Shown here: positions 21,329 to 33,405 of the stretch, piece by piece | How positions within the stretch are numbered: the stretch's first letter is position 1 | Layout: each line of letters opens with the position of its first letter | Assembly (NCBI GenBank): GCA_013350335.1 | Contig: CM023532.1 | Location: 94,981,064 to 95,045,063, forward strand | Length of the DNA: 64,000 nucleotides | Source of the DNA: Chimonanthus salicifolius | Taxonomy: Eukaryota > Streptophyta > Magnoliopsida > Laurales > Calycanthaceae | Direction of reading: 5' to 3' | Position numbers and translations under genes: made by a program | Notes under the pieces: generated by a model | What the model was told of the DNA's origin: nothing | Seen by the model: the letters and a program-made list of their open reading frames with translations, nothing else | The model's database searches: none

Positions 21329-24300
21329 ATGCCTCCACGAAGAAGAAATACCCGACAGAACCCGAAACAGGAAGAGGGAGAGGAAAGTGTGAATATTCTT
21401 GAGGCCTAGTGCAAGCAGTAGTCACCTCCGTTCTACAGCAACACTAGAACGGCAACGGAGGCACTACTTCCAATGAATCCCATGACCGAACAATGGTCAG
21501 AGATTTCCAACAACAGCGTCCCCCTTATTTCAAAGGGAAGGATGGACCCGCAAGAGCAGAGAATTGGATTGAGAATATCACGAAGATCTTGAAGCTGCTT
21601 AAGATCACCAATGATCAAGGCCAAATACTGCTGGCTACCTCACAACTGGTAGACGATGCAAGCAAATGATGGAAGGTCAAAGAACATCAACAAGTGACTC
21701 CAGCGGCGAATAGAATAGAGATGACTTGGGACCAATTTGCTGGGATGTTTCTGGACCATTCAGGAGCGCCAGACACAAGCATTCATAGTTTTGGTCTAGG
21801 GCCCCATGATTGTCGCAGAGTACTATCAAGAATTCCTCTGTCTATCATGTTATGCTCTATACATGGTGGACACGGAATATAAGAAGGCCTGAAAGTTTGA
21901 ACGAGGCCTGCGACCTAGCATTAAAGCCAAAGTCTCTATTTTCAAGTTAGCTACTTTGGCAGAAATGGTCAGTCGAGCCAGCATAGCCGAACAAGAGCTG
22001 ATGGAGACAACCAGATTTTTGGAAAACAGACGAAGCCAGAGCGGGGGAAATTCTTTCCACCCTTGCAAAAAATTCAGACCCAACTTTGGTAAACCCTCAG
22101 CCTCCACTGCTTCCACTGGTGGCTTTCGTCCCAGTCAGCCCTCCACATCAGGAACAGTCTCTCAGTCTCCTCGAGGTGTTATCGCCTGTTACCAATGTGG
22201 CCAGCAGGGCCATATCAAGAGGGAATGTCCACAGAACAGCAGACCTTCTTACTCAAGGGGATCTTTCCGTCCCCCAGCTAGGCCAGCTCAGTCGCAAGCA
22301 TCCAGGGCACACAACCAGGCAGGACGGGCACCCATTCCTACAGGATCTGGACGGCTATATACTTTAGTTCCTTCTCTAGAGACGGTAGATCACTCATTGA
22401 TTCAAGGTATGGCAGTAGTTGGTAGTTCTTATGCTTTTGCGTTATTTGATTCAAGAGCATCCCAGTCCTTTATATCTGCTACCTTCATATATGCTACTGG
22501 TATCTTAGTACAACAACTATCCACTGAACTCACTATTGTATCCCCTGTTGAAGACACATCACTGGGTCTAATCTGCACTTCCGTAGATACTGAACTTACT
22601 GAGTTCAGATTTAAATTCAACTATTTGGTACTGGAGATGACAGAACATGACATCATATTTGGCATGCACTGATTGGCTACCTTGCAGGCCGGCATTGACT
22701 GTCACATTCGCAGTGTGATATTCTGGTCACCCGAGGGAAAACGGCTTATAGTACATGCCAACAGACAAAGCATTCCTATGACCAGGAAATTACATGAAGA
22801 AGTGAATCATCTTGTACTGAACAGTATCAGACTAGACAAGGCGCCTATGGCTGAACTACATGCTGTAGTGAAAGACTACGCAGGGGTATTTCTAACAGAA
22901 CTCCCTGGTTTTCCTTCAAAAAGGGAGATTGACTTCGAGATTAAGCTCTATCCTGGCACTACTCATGTATCATTGCCTCATTACCGAATGACCCCTGCAG
23001 AAATGTCAGAGCTGAAGAAACAAATTGATGAGTTGTTCAGACTGGGATTCATCCGGCACAACACCTCATCCTGGGGAGCACCGGTATTATTCGTAAAGAA
23101 GAAAGATGGTACTCTTCGGATGTGTGTGGATTACAGGAAGTTGAATCAGCTGACTGTCAGGAACAAGTACCCTCTGCCCAGAATTGATGATCTGTTCGAT
23201 CAACTCAGAGGCTCCAGCCATTTCTCCAAGATTGATCTTATATCAGGCTACCATCAAATCCGTGTCAGGGATCAGGACATAAAAAAGACGGCCTTCAGAA
23301 CTCGGTATGGACTGTACGAATATGTGGTCGTGCCTTTTGGGTTCACCAATGCACCAGCCGTGTTCATGGATCTAATGAATAGAATATTCCATCCTTAGTT
23401 GGATAAGTTCATAATTGTCTTCATTGACGATATTCTAGTTTATTGCACCAGTCAGGAGGAACATGATGAACATCTGAGAATAGTCCTGGACACACTGAGG
23501 AAGAATTAGTTATGTGCCAAAGCAAGCAAGTGCGAGTTCTGGCTATCTGAGGTCAACTTATTGGGACACGTCATATCAGTAGTAGGAATAGCTGTGGACC
23601 CAGTTAAAGTGGCAGCAGTTAGAGACTGAAAAACTCAAAAGAATGTGTCTGAAATCCGCAGCTTTTTGGGACTGCGGCTCCACTCACCCGACTAACTCAG
23701 AAAGGAGTCAAATTTGAATGGTTGGACGTGTACAATCGAAGGTTTGAGGATCTGAGACAGAAGCTTATCACAGCTCCTTCCTGATTTTGCTGGAGAGAGG
23801 CAAGGGATATGAAGTATACTGTGATGCTTCAGGAGAAACACTTGGGTGCTCTCTCACTCAAAGTCATCATGTGGTGGCATATGGTTCAAAGCAACTGAAA
23901 ATCCATGAATCTGGAACTAGCTACAGTGGTCTTCCCTTTCAAAAGCTGGAGACACTATCTATATGGTGAGAAATTTGAGGTGTTTTCTGACCATAAGAGC
24001 TTAAAATATTTGTTCGATCAAAAGGAGCTCAATTTGAGACAATGCAGATGGATGGAGTACCTGCAAGACTATGAATTTGCAGCGTGATATCACCCTGGCA
24101 AGGCAAACAAAGTGGCGGATTCCCTCAACCGCATTTCACATGCCACTGTGGCAAGTCTAATTATGAAAGAATGGGAAATGCTGACGACCATCTGAGAGTT
24201 CAATTTGCACATCAAAAATCGTGGGAACATGTATAATCTGATGGTACAGTCCAGTATGGTTTCCAAGATTGAACAAGAGCAGAGGACAGATCCTGAAGTG

Positions 24301-25680
24301 GTAGAAATATGGACCAAGATGTCGACTAGAGAGGTTATACCAGAATGAGAATTACGACCTGAACAAGGTCTCTTATTCCGACACAGGACATATGTACCTC
24401 AGGGCCGCTGGAGAGAGCTGTTGACAGAACTTCATCAACCAAAGCTCTCCATCCATCCGGGTAGCACCAAAATGTAGCATGATCTGAAAAGGCATTATTG
24501 GTGGCATGGACTCAAAAGAGACGTGGCTGACTTTGTCTCTCACTACCTTACTTGTCAGCAAGTCAAGACAAAACATCAGAAGCCGCCAGGGCTGCTCAAA
24601 CCCCTACCCGTGCCCGAATGGAAGTGGGAACACGTTGCCATGGACTTCATGACAGGGCTGTCGAGGTCTTCAAAGGGTAATGATGCAATCTGGGTTATAG
24701 TGGACCATTTGACCAAGTCTACACATTTTCTCCCTATCAAGATGACAGAGTCGTTTGAGACTCTGAGACGGTGGTATATCAGGGACATCATCAGGCTACA
24801 TGGTATACCCAAGACTATTGTGTCCAACAGAGATGGCAGATTCTTTAGCAAGGTATGACAGAGCATGCAGTCAGCTATGGGGACAAATTTGTTATACAAC
24901 ACAACTTTCCATCCACCTACCGACGGTCCGTCAGAGCGAACAATACAAACATTGGAGGATATGCTGAGAGCTTGCATTCTAGACTTCAAGGGCAGTTGGG
25001 AAGATTACCTACCACTGGTCGAGTTCTCATACAACAAGAGTTACCAAGCAAGCATCAAGATGGCTCCATTTGAGGAATTGTTTGGTAGACCCTGCATATC
25101 TATAGTGTGTTGGACAGAGGCCGGTGAGCCTACTCTTATTGGACCTGATCTGGTTGTAGAGACCATGGAGTAGATCAAGGTGATACGATAGTATTTGTTC
25201 ACGGTACATAGTCATCAGAAGAGCTACGCTGACAGAAGAAGCAGATCTCTTGAGTTTGAAGTGGGAGACCTAGTATTCTCGAAGGTCTCGCAACGAAAGG
25301 GACACATGAGATTTTGAAAGAAAAGGAAGTTGTCACCCAGATTTGTGGGACTATTTCCAATCCAATGGAACGTGGGGGAAGTGGCCTATCGTCTGACACT
25401 CCCTCCACAGTTGCCAAGACTGCACGATGTATTCCATGTTTCCATGCTGAGGAAGTACAAACCTGACCCATCACATGTGCTGAATGTACAAGACGTAGAA
25501 GTGCAAAGCGACGTATCTTACGTTGAGAGGCATGTCCAACTAATTGATAAGGAGCAAAGGGTGTTACAGAACAGAGTGATTCCGTTCATCAAAGTGGTAT
25601 GGAACCGACACGGTAATGAGGAAGCCAGTTGGGAACTGGAGTCAGAAATGAGAGTAGCTCATCTTGAGCTATTTGTATGA
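21329..25680 (+). pseudogene. gag-pol: Dead gag-pol of Element 2
   Basis: Domains are in normal order but broken by many stops and shifts. Gag starts at 21329 and stops within 30 codons. Capsid region about 21480-22050. Knuckle CYQCGQQGHIKREC about 22188. Protease motif is DSRAS (22447), with the catalytic Gly replaced. RT 22920-23480 has VDYRKLNQL and FIDD, with a stop after IFHP at 23396. A small deletion near 23670 removes the RT-RNase H link. RNase H pieces 23790-24090, integrase zinc region and core 24450-25000, C-terminal domain and chromodomain-like end 25330-25680. Unlike Element 1 it still has RNase H and the integrase N-terminus, so it shows the ancestral domain order. Confidence 0.93.
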
Positions 25681-25740
25681 TTTTTTTGAAACACTACTTC
25701 GCCTAATTTTTGGGACGAAAATTCCAAAAGAGGGTAATAT

Positions 25741-25792
25741 TTTAACACCCTAGATTTTCCTTAGCTTATAAATTTATTCGATTGGCCCATTT
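25741..25792 (+). repeat. Element 2 3' LTR, first piece
   Basis: Matches 10953-11002, with the opening TG changed to TT. Preceded by CCAAAAGAGGG, the polypurine tract. Ends in target duplication CATTT (25788-25792); the rest resumes at 46338. Confidence 0.88.
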
Positions 25793-25896
25793 TATAAAGC
25801 CCCGCCCTTTTTCACTTGCTTCTTCCCGTAAATCAGAGTCTATTTTTTTTTCTTTATGACAGAGTAGAGTGATAGAGAGCGGGACGTCACGAGGCG

Positions 25897-25932
25897 AGCT
25901 AAGTCCGAACTTCCAAAGTCCGACCCTTAACT
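25897..25932 (-). other. Conserved LTR-terminal stem-loop (Element 3)
   Basis: Minus strand AGTTAAG...GACTT pairs with AAGTTC...CTTAGCT, as in the solo LTR at 17365. Confidence 0.65.
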
Positions 25933-26361
25933 GGCCAACCCTATGTGTGCATGGACTAAGTCCATGAAAACGGTTCACATATAACTACATCAACATGCGG
26001 AATAATAAATTCATAACTGCGGAATCATAATAGAACCAAGTTCTATTCCATTTCAGATAGCAAAGTACGTCAAGTCTTTAATCAATAAATTAACGTAACA
26101 TAATTATCCATCAAACATCCAATCATCTAAATTATTACACGCCTGGAAACTAGTTACTCAAATACATGTCCGTAAGTAACTTTATTCAAAATATAAACTA
26201 AATCATCCAAGCTCCTATGCCTGGCCCTCCTTGCATTCATCGTTTGCATGTTTTCCTGTGTCATCCACTAGGGTAGAAGTGTAACGCCCATCCCTTTTCA
26301 CCGAAAATCAGAGTCTATTTTTTTTTTTTAAAGTGACAAAGGGCGCGGACGTCACGACGCG

Positions 26362-26397
26362 AGTTAAGTCCGAGCTTCTAAAGCCCGGCCCTTAACT
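26362..26397 (-). other. Conserved LTR-terminal stem-loop (short family C LTR)
   Basis: Same stem as 11842-11877 with a GCCCGG variant in the inner arm. Confidence 0.68.
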
Positions 26398-26928
26398 TGC
26401 CAACCCTACGTGTGCGTGGAACGAAGTCCACGAGGAACAGTTCACACGTATAAGTAAGCTTGCGGAATGTTACATAAAACGCGGAATGATAATAGAGGCT
26501 AACCTATAAATTTTAGATAGCAAGGAAGATTACATTCATCTAACTAATAAAACATCTCAACATCACCGTATCCAAAACAAAACCAGAATATAACAAGTAA
26601 TTATACAGTCCGACAAGCTAAACTATACAAATACACATTTTCCAAAATAAACTTAATTAAAGCAAACAGTCTGCCTCCCCAAGCTCCTAAGCTTGGCTCC
26701 CGTCTCGTCCTTCTGCTCCGGAATTTCATGCGTCATCATCTATGGTAGAAGTAAGGCGTTAGACAATGTGCCCAGTAGGACTCCGAGTAGGGCTAACACA
26801 TGGATTAGTGATAACAAAGCATATAGAAAATATTATATCAAAATCATGTCATTTGGTGCAATGTAATGCAATGGGTGTCCTATGTCATGAATCCCACCCA
26901 TCATCCTTACTATCCCGATGCCATATCC

Positions 26929-27057
26929 CCCTTGACGGTAAGACCTCGTCAAGGTGTAACCACAAATACAATATCCCCCTTGATGGAAGAACCATCATCA
27001 AGGTATAACAATAAATACAACATCACCCTTGATGGAAAAACCATCATCAAGGTATAA
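26929..27057. repeat. Three tandem CTTGAYG/CRTCAAG hairpins
   Basis: The first unit pairs CTTGACG with CGTCAAG; the second and third pair CTTGATG with CATCAAG. The changed pair is compensated. The same hairpin occurs in family B (18058-18079) and family A (51167-51190). Confidence 0.62.
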
Positions 27058-29289
27058 TAATCCATACATCATCCCTGATGAACCAAACACATCATAATGT
27101 CCCCATGCCTGTTTATCGGTCGTCCCGACGGAGCATGGACTCCGGTTTCATTTCATCCTTCCCCTGTCATGTCCCTCCCATTCCATGCATGAGATGTAGA
27201 TGCCATATGCCATGTAATGACTATAATAACAAACCATGACATTTAAAAAATCCCATCAATAAAACATATAACTTGATTATCAAAAATAGATCAAGCAAAG
27301 CCTCAATAATCACATCATAGCCTTAAAACCCATTTTAAACCACTCATCGGCTTACCAGAATAAATCAAGTAAAAACCCCTACATAATACATAATTCAAAA
27401 CCAATCTTAAAACAAACCATATAATTTCCAAAATAATTCAAAGAAACCATCACTCAATCCATGGCTTACAAAAAGGTTAGAATCCTACCGAATACCGACT
27501 AGCGTTCTTCCTTCCGTTTTAGTCCGACAGACCCGGTCGCCGATCACGCACCGCTTGCGAAGTCCGGTACCTTATTATACATATCAATTAGTCCATGTAT
27601 TAACCATTTAAGTCCATAAATCACATCTTAGTGGGGATCGGCCATATACCATGGCCGAACCTCACTAACTAAGTTTTGCGGGTTCCATTTAGTCCATTAA
27701 ATATTTTAATCATATGGGTCTAAAAACCAGCCACCCTAGGCTTTATTAATCACTCATAAGGTTGTTACTTAGAGTTCCTAAGTCCATGACCACCGCCCAT
27801 GGGTTTCTTCATTTCGGCCGATATTTACGGTTTTGCCATTACCCTTCCATGGTTACTCATTTACTTAATCCATGTACATTATGGTCCATAATTGATCCAT
27901 AACTTAGACCCATTAATTGATTCACAAAATGGTTCCATTGATGTCTCATTAACCATGGCATTTAAAAATTCCATCAAATTTCCCATTTCCACCATTAAAA
28001 AATAAATAATAACCACATATTTATTGATTTAAAAATTTCGGGCCATTACAAGAAGTAGGGCGTTAGAGCAACGCGCCCAGTAGGTATTCCAATTAGGGCT
28101 AACACATGGTTAGTACAAAACATATATAATATCATAATGTCCACAACATATAAAACAATGCCATGCAATGATGACGAATGCAATGAGTCCCACCCATCAC
28201 ATGTACATAAAAGTACCCACCACATAGGTCTTTCGGACGCCCCGACGGAGTGTGGACCCTCCGATTTCTTCTTGATGGAAAAGCACATCAAGGTACCCCA
28301 CATAGATTTTTCGCACGCCCCAACGGAGTGTGGACCCTCCGGTTACAAATCCTTCACCCCATGCCATGCATGAGATGCCAATGAAACACATGCTATTTTA
28401 TAACATAAACATAGCATTTAAAATTCACATTTTAAAACATATTCCTTTACAACATATTTCATCAAAAATAAGATAAAAACAATGTACATAAACCCATGGT
28501 TTCAAAGAGGTGAAATCCTACCAAAGACCGCTAATGTGCCCTTGCGTCTTTCGTACGGTAACCGCTCACGATCGCGCACCGTTTGTGAGGTCCCGTTACC
28601 TTATAGCACATTAATCAATTAAAATATGTCCTGCTTGATTTACAATATTGTTTAAGTCCATAAACACAATCGTCATGGAGTTCGGCCATACACCATGGCC
28701 GAATTCATGATTGCTCACTTTCACCCTTTATTACAACTTTGCCATTGGTCTAATCCATAATTAAACCTTTCATTTGTTAACACATGCCTAAATCCATGTT
28801 TTGATCCACAAACCTCCCTCATGGGGTTCGGCCATGACCGAACCCATGGTCCTTTAATTTTACTTATATTTAAAACAATGCCATCCATGGCTAACATAGC
28901 CCATTATTCTCATTCACAATGTACTTAGACTAATAATTGACCCACTAATCCAAATTCATGGGGTTCGGCCATACATACACCATGGCCGAGCCCATGATCT
29001 TTAATTTTCAGCCAATATTACGAAATTTCCATTACCTCACGTTCAATTCCAAACCGATCCTTAATCCAAACATGATCCGTAAGAATTGGTTCATGGGATT
29101 CGGCCAAGCACCATGGCTGAACCCTATGATGTCTAAATTTCCATTTTCATCAATAATCCATAATTAGAAAGTTTCCAATTTTATCTGTAACGCCCCGCCC
29201 TTTTTCACTCGCTTCTTCCCGTAAATTCAGAGTCTATTTTTTTTTTTTATAACAGAGTAGAGTGATAGAGCGCGGGATGTCACGACGCT

Positions 29290-29325
29290 AGCTAAGTCCG
29301 AACTTCCAAAGTTCGACCCTTAACT
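29290..29325 (-). other. Conserved LTR-terminal stem-loop (family B solo LTR)
   Basis: AGTTAAG/CTTAGCT type, slightly worn. Confidence 0.6.
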
Positions 29326-30912
29326 AGCCAACCCTATGTGTGCATGGACCAAGTCCACGAAAATGGTTCACACATAGCAATATAAACCTGCGGAATATTA
29401 ACATCAAAATTGCGGAATCATAATAGAACCAAGTTCTATTCCATTCAGATAGCAAAGTACGTCAAGTCCTTAATTATCATTCAAATACCATAATTATCAG
29501 AATTAACATCCATCCATCTAAGTTATTACATTCCGAAATCTAGATACTCAAATACAAGTCCATGAGTAACTTTTATTAAAAATAATAAACTAAATCATCC
29601 AAGCTCCTATGCCTGGCCCGTCTTGCATTCATCGTTTCCCTGATTTCCTATATCATCAACTAGGGTAGAAGTAGGGCGTTAGTACAACACGCGCAGTAGG
29701 TATTCCAGTTACGGCTAACACATGGTCAGTACAAAACATGTATAATAATATCGTAATGTCCAAAACCATATAAATCTATGCCATGCAATGAGTCCCACCC
29801 ATCACATGTACATAAAGTACCCACCACATAGGTCTTTCGGACGCCCAGACGGAGTGTGGACCCTCCGGTTTGTTCCTGATGGAAAAGCACATCAAGGTAC
29901 CCCACATAGGTTTTTCGGAAGCCCCGATGGAGTGTGGACCCTCCGGTTATCAATCCTTCACCCCATACCATACATGAGATGCCAATGAAACACATGTTAT
30001 TTTATAACGTAAACATAGCATTTAAAGAATCATATTTAAAACACATGTTTTTTCATCATATAGACATAGCACTTAAAATTCAATGTAAAGCATATCCTTT
30101 GAAACATAATATCATCAAACATAAGGTAACACAAATGTACATAAACCCATGGTTTCAAAGAGGTGGAATCCTACCAAAGACCTCTAACGTGTCCTTGCGT
30201 CTTTCGTCCGGTAACCACTCACGATCGTACACACCTTGTGAGGTCCCGTTACCTTATAACATATTAATCAATCAAAACCAAGTCCCACTTGATTTACAAT
30301 ATTTTAAGTCCATACACCAATCCCCATGGGGTTCGGCCATACACCATGGTCCCTTATTTTTTACCATAATGCCATCCATGGCTAACATAACCCGTGACCT
30401 ACCATTTTCACATTTATTTACCAAATTGCCATTGGTCTAACCTTCCATTTTAGCAAGTATTTACAACCTTGCCATGGTCTAATCATAACCAAAGCATTCC
30501 TCTTGCTTAGGTTAGAAACAAGATTCATAAACATCTAAGTTCACCAAATAATTCCCAATGACCCTTTAAAATAATTCATAACCGATTCCATCAACTTATG
30601 TTTGAGTTTCAAAACATAGTTCAATTAATTCTACATAATTACCATATTGCCATCCAAGGCTATAATTTCATTATTCTCACCCTTCATCCCTTGGTTTGGT
30701 GAACCATTCAATTACATTATACAAAGGCCCATTATACAAGTTCACCATCTTAGGTCCATAAATGACCCATAATTACTTCACCACTTTGGTCCATAAAGAA
30801 CCTCATGGGGTTCGGCCATTACCTTCATCACCTTAGGTTTAGATTCCAAAACATAATCCATCATTGATTCATGGTTCATAAAATAAAACCCTAATCCCAT
30901 AACATAATCCAC

Positions 30913-31050
30913 AATTAGAAGGTTTTCCAATTAATCTCTACCTTCCAAAATTAGAGACTTTCCAATTTAATCTCTTCCTTCCAAAATTAGAGACTTTCCA
31001 ATTTAATCTCTACCTTCCAAAATTAGATAGTTTCCAAATTTAGCATACAT
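30913..31050. repeat. Short tandem repeat, about 36-bp unit
   Basis: About four units built on CCAAAATTAGAGACTTTCC inside the family B solo LTR. Likely replication slippage. Confidence 0.75.
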
Positions 31051-33352
31051 CCTTCCATAATTAAAAAGTCCTTAAATAGAAACTTTCAAAATTAAATATC
31101 CAATTCCATAATTAGAAAGTTTCCAAACCTAGGATCCAACCTTCCATTAAATCAATTAAAATACATTAAAAATATCAATCCAACTCCATGGGGTTCGGCC
31201 ATACACCATGGCCAAACCCTATGGTCTTTTAATTTCCTCTTGAACCATTTAACTACCATTTTAAATCCATACATTTAACCAATATTCTTACATGGGGTTC
31301 GGCCATGCACTGTGGCCGAACCCTATGGTTCATGCTTCCATTTATTTAATGATCTAATTGCATTAACATAATTCCATTTAAATCCTTTTAAAATCCATTA
31401 AACCCAAACAATGTCCTTCCATGGTTTTCCAACCCATAGATCAAATTAAATTTACCAATCATCATCCATAAAAATATGACCCATGTTCCTCCATTAAAAT
31501 CACCAAAACCCTTCAATGGGGTTCAGCCATGCAACATGGCCGAACCCTATGGTTCAACCCTTTTCCTTAAAATTATTTAAAATCAATCCCCCAATCTTCT
31601 TCCACTTACCAATTCTCTTCCATGTCAACCCCACATACACGGCCCATGATCTTTTATTTAATCTTAGCCATTTTGCATTATTATTTAATTCAACCCCATT
31701 TAATTTAAATTGAACTCACTAGGTGGTCATCCAAATTAACCATGACCCATTGGGTCCCAATTGGGCATTTGACCCAAATAAACAACCTTGACCCAATTAA
31801 ACATATCTTACCCATTTATTTTAAAATGAAACTATAACATATCCGTTGGATTTTAATTGGGCAAAGACCCAACACTTTACCCATATAAGATCCTTATCTA
31901 AAATTTACAAATTAAATGGGTAATTTCCGTAAATATTTATAACTTGAAAATCCGAGGTGTTACATTATCATCCATCCTTCCATAATTAGAAAGTTTCCAA
32001 ATTTAGCATCCATCCTCCCATAATTAGGAAGTTTCCAAATTTGGTCTCCACTTTCCAAAAATAAATCCTTGTGGGGTTCGGCCATACACTATGGCCGAAC
32101 CTGACCCCTAGAGACAATCCAACCGTTCTTTCACTTTCTAAATTAATAAAACATTTTGCATGGGGTTCAGCCATACACCATGGCCGAACCTTATGGTTCA
32201 TAATCCCCTTTTTAAAATTATTAATCCTTGATCCTCCATGATCTAATCACCATATTAATTTCATTTCCATGGTTTCCAAGATCTAAATTCATGAACATAA
32301 ATCCATAATTATTTATGGGGTTCGGCCATACTCCATGGCCGTACCCATAAAAATAATCATGTCTTTCCATAAAATCACCAAAAACATCCATACATTAACC
32401 ATGTCTTTTTTCAGGGGGTTCTGCCATGCACTCTGGCCGAACCCTATGGTTCATGCTTCCATTAAAATTATCAAAATCCTCTCCCAATCTTCCTCCATGG
32501 GGTTCAGCCATACACCATGGCCGAACCCTATGGTTCTTTATCTTAAAACAAATTTATCAAATAAAATACTAACCAGTTCCGATTGATTCTTGCTCTTCCA
32601 ATCCTTCTCCTTTCTTCTTAATTTTTCCCAAGCCGAAACACCTCTTCCTAGCTACCTTTTGTTCCTCTTGTTTTGCCGTGAATAAGAATTGAGATGGAGA
32701 GGAAATTTGGCTATGGTGGTATTGCCGTGCGCCCCTCTCTCTTTCTTTTTAATACTTCCCAATTGGTTCCATCTTTAGAAGGTGTCAAGATAGTAATTGC
32801 CGTGCACCCTTTGTTTAAAACCTCTACTCGGCCAATCTTGTTCGAAGTGGCAATTGCCGTGTGCCCTTGTTTCCTTTTCCTTATAAGACTCCCTTTGATC
32901 CTATTTTTAAAAGGTGCTTAAGATATCAAATTCCCCTTAGGGCAGTGCGCCCCTTGCTTCCTTGATTGGATGTTGCCGACCTTCCAATCTAGCCTTTGCC
33001 TTGCGCCCCTTGTTGCCTCTTTTAAATGATCTTATGTGCATCACTTAGATATTTCATATCTCTTAGACATTTTATTATTTAGCAATCCCCTTAGGCGCAT
33101 ATTCATAGATTGCATAAACAATATTCGGCCATGCACAATTATCTCATTCCTTATTTAGCTATGTTGCATTACTAATTAAATTCATCTCCACTTAATTTTT
33201 TTATTGAAACAAATTCCAAAACCATTGGGTCTTGATTGGGCAATGACCCAACCCTTTACCCATATAAAATCCATATTTAAATAATTCACCAATTAAATGG
33301 GTAATATTCATATATATTCATAAATTGAAAATCCGGGGTGTTACAACACAAA

Positions 33353-33361
33353 CCTCTTTTT
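33353..33361 (-). other. Polypurine tract, Element 3
   Basis: AAAAAGAGG on the minus strand, beside the LTR start at 33345, preceded by the GACGAAAATTTT context. Confidence 0.8.
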
Positions 33362-33405
33362 AAAATTTTCGTCCTGAAAATCTAGTGAAGTAGGGTTTCA
33401 AACAT

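Larger units (their letters stand above)
26280..28050 (-). repeat. Solo LTR, family C, shortened (1771 bp)
   Basis: TGTAACGCCCATCC...GGCCATTACA, flanked by AGAAG (26275-26279, 28051-28055). The empty site is seen in related LTRs near 29668. It has both family C ends but less than half the length of 11742-15913. The donor and U3 part are largely missing and one GGTTCGGCC-type palindrome remains (27634). Confidence 0.93.
29186..31964 (-). repeat. Solo LTR, family B, 2779 bp
   Basis: TGTAACGCCCCGCC...CGAGGTGTTACA, flanked by TTATC (29181-29185, 31965-31969). It has inserted into another family B LTR. Full palindromes at 31188, 31292 and 31517, and half copies at 30327 and 30806. Confidence 0.94.
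25793..33345 (-). repeat. 3' LTR of Element 3 (family B), with two nested solo LTRs
   Basis: Own sequence is 25793-26279, 28051-29185 and 31965-33345, about 3 kb. The opening TG is worn to TA. Palindromes at 28675, 28820, 28957, 29096, 32072, 32161, 32317, 32414 and 32500. Donor-like CTG/GTTAGTATTT on the minus strand near 32571. Five GCCGTGCGCCC-type repeats in U3 (32723-33010). Confidence 0.9.
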
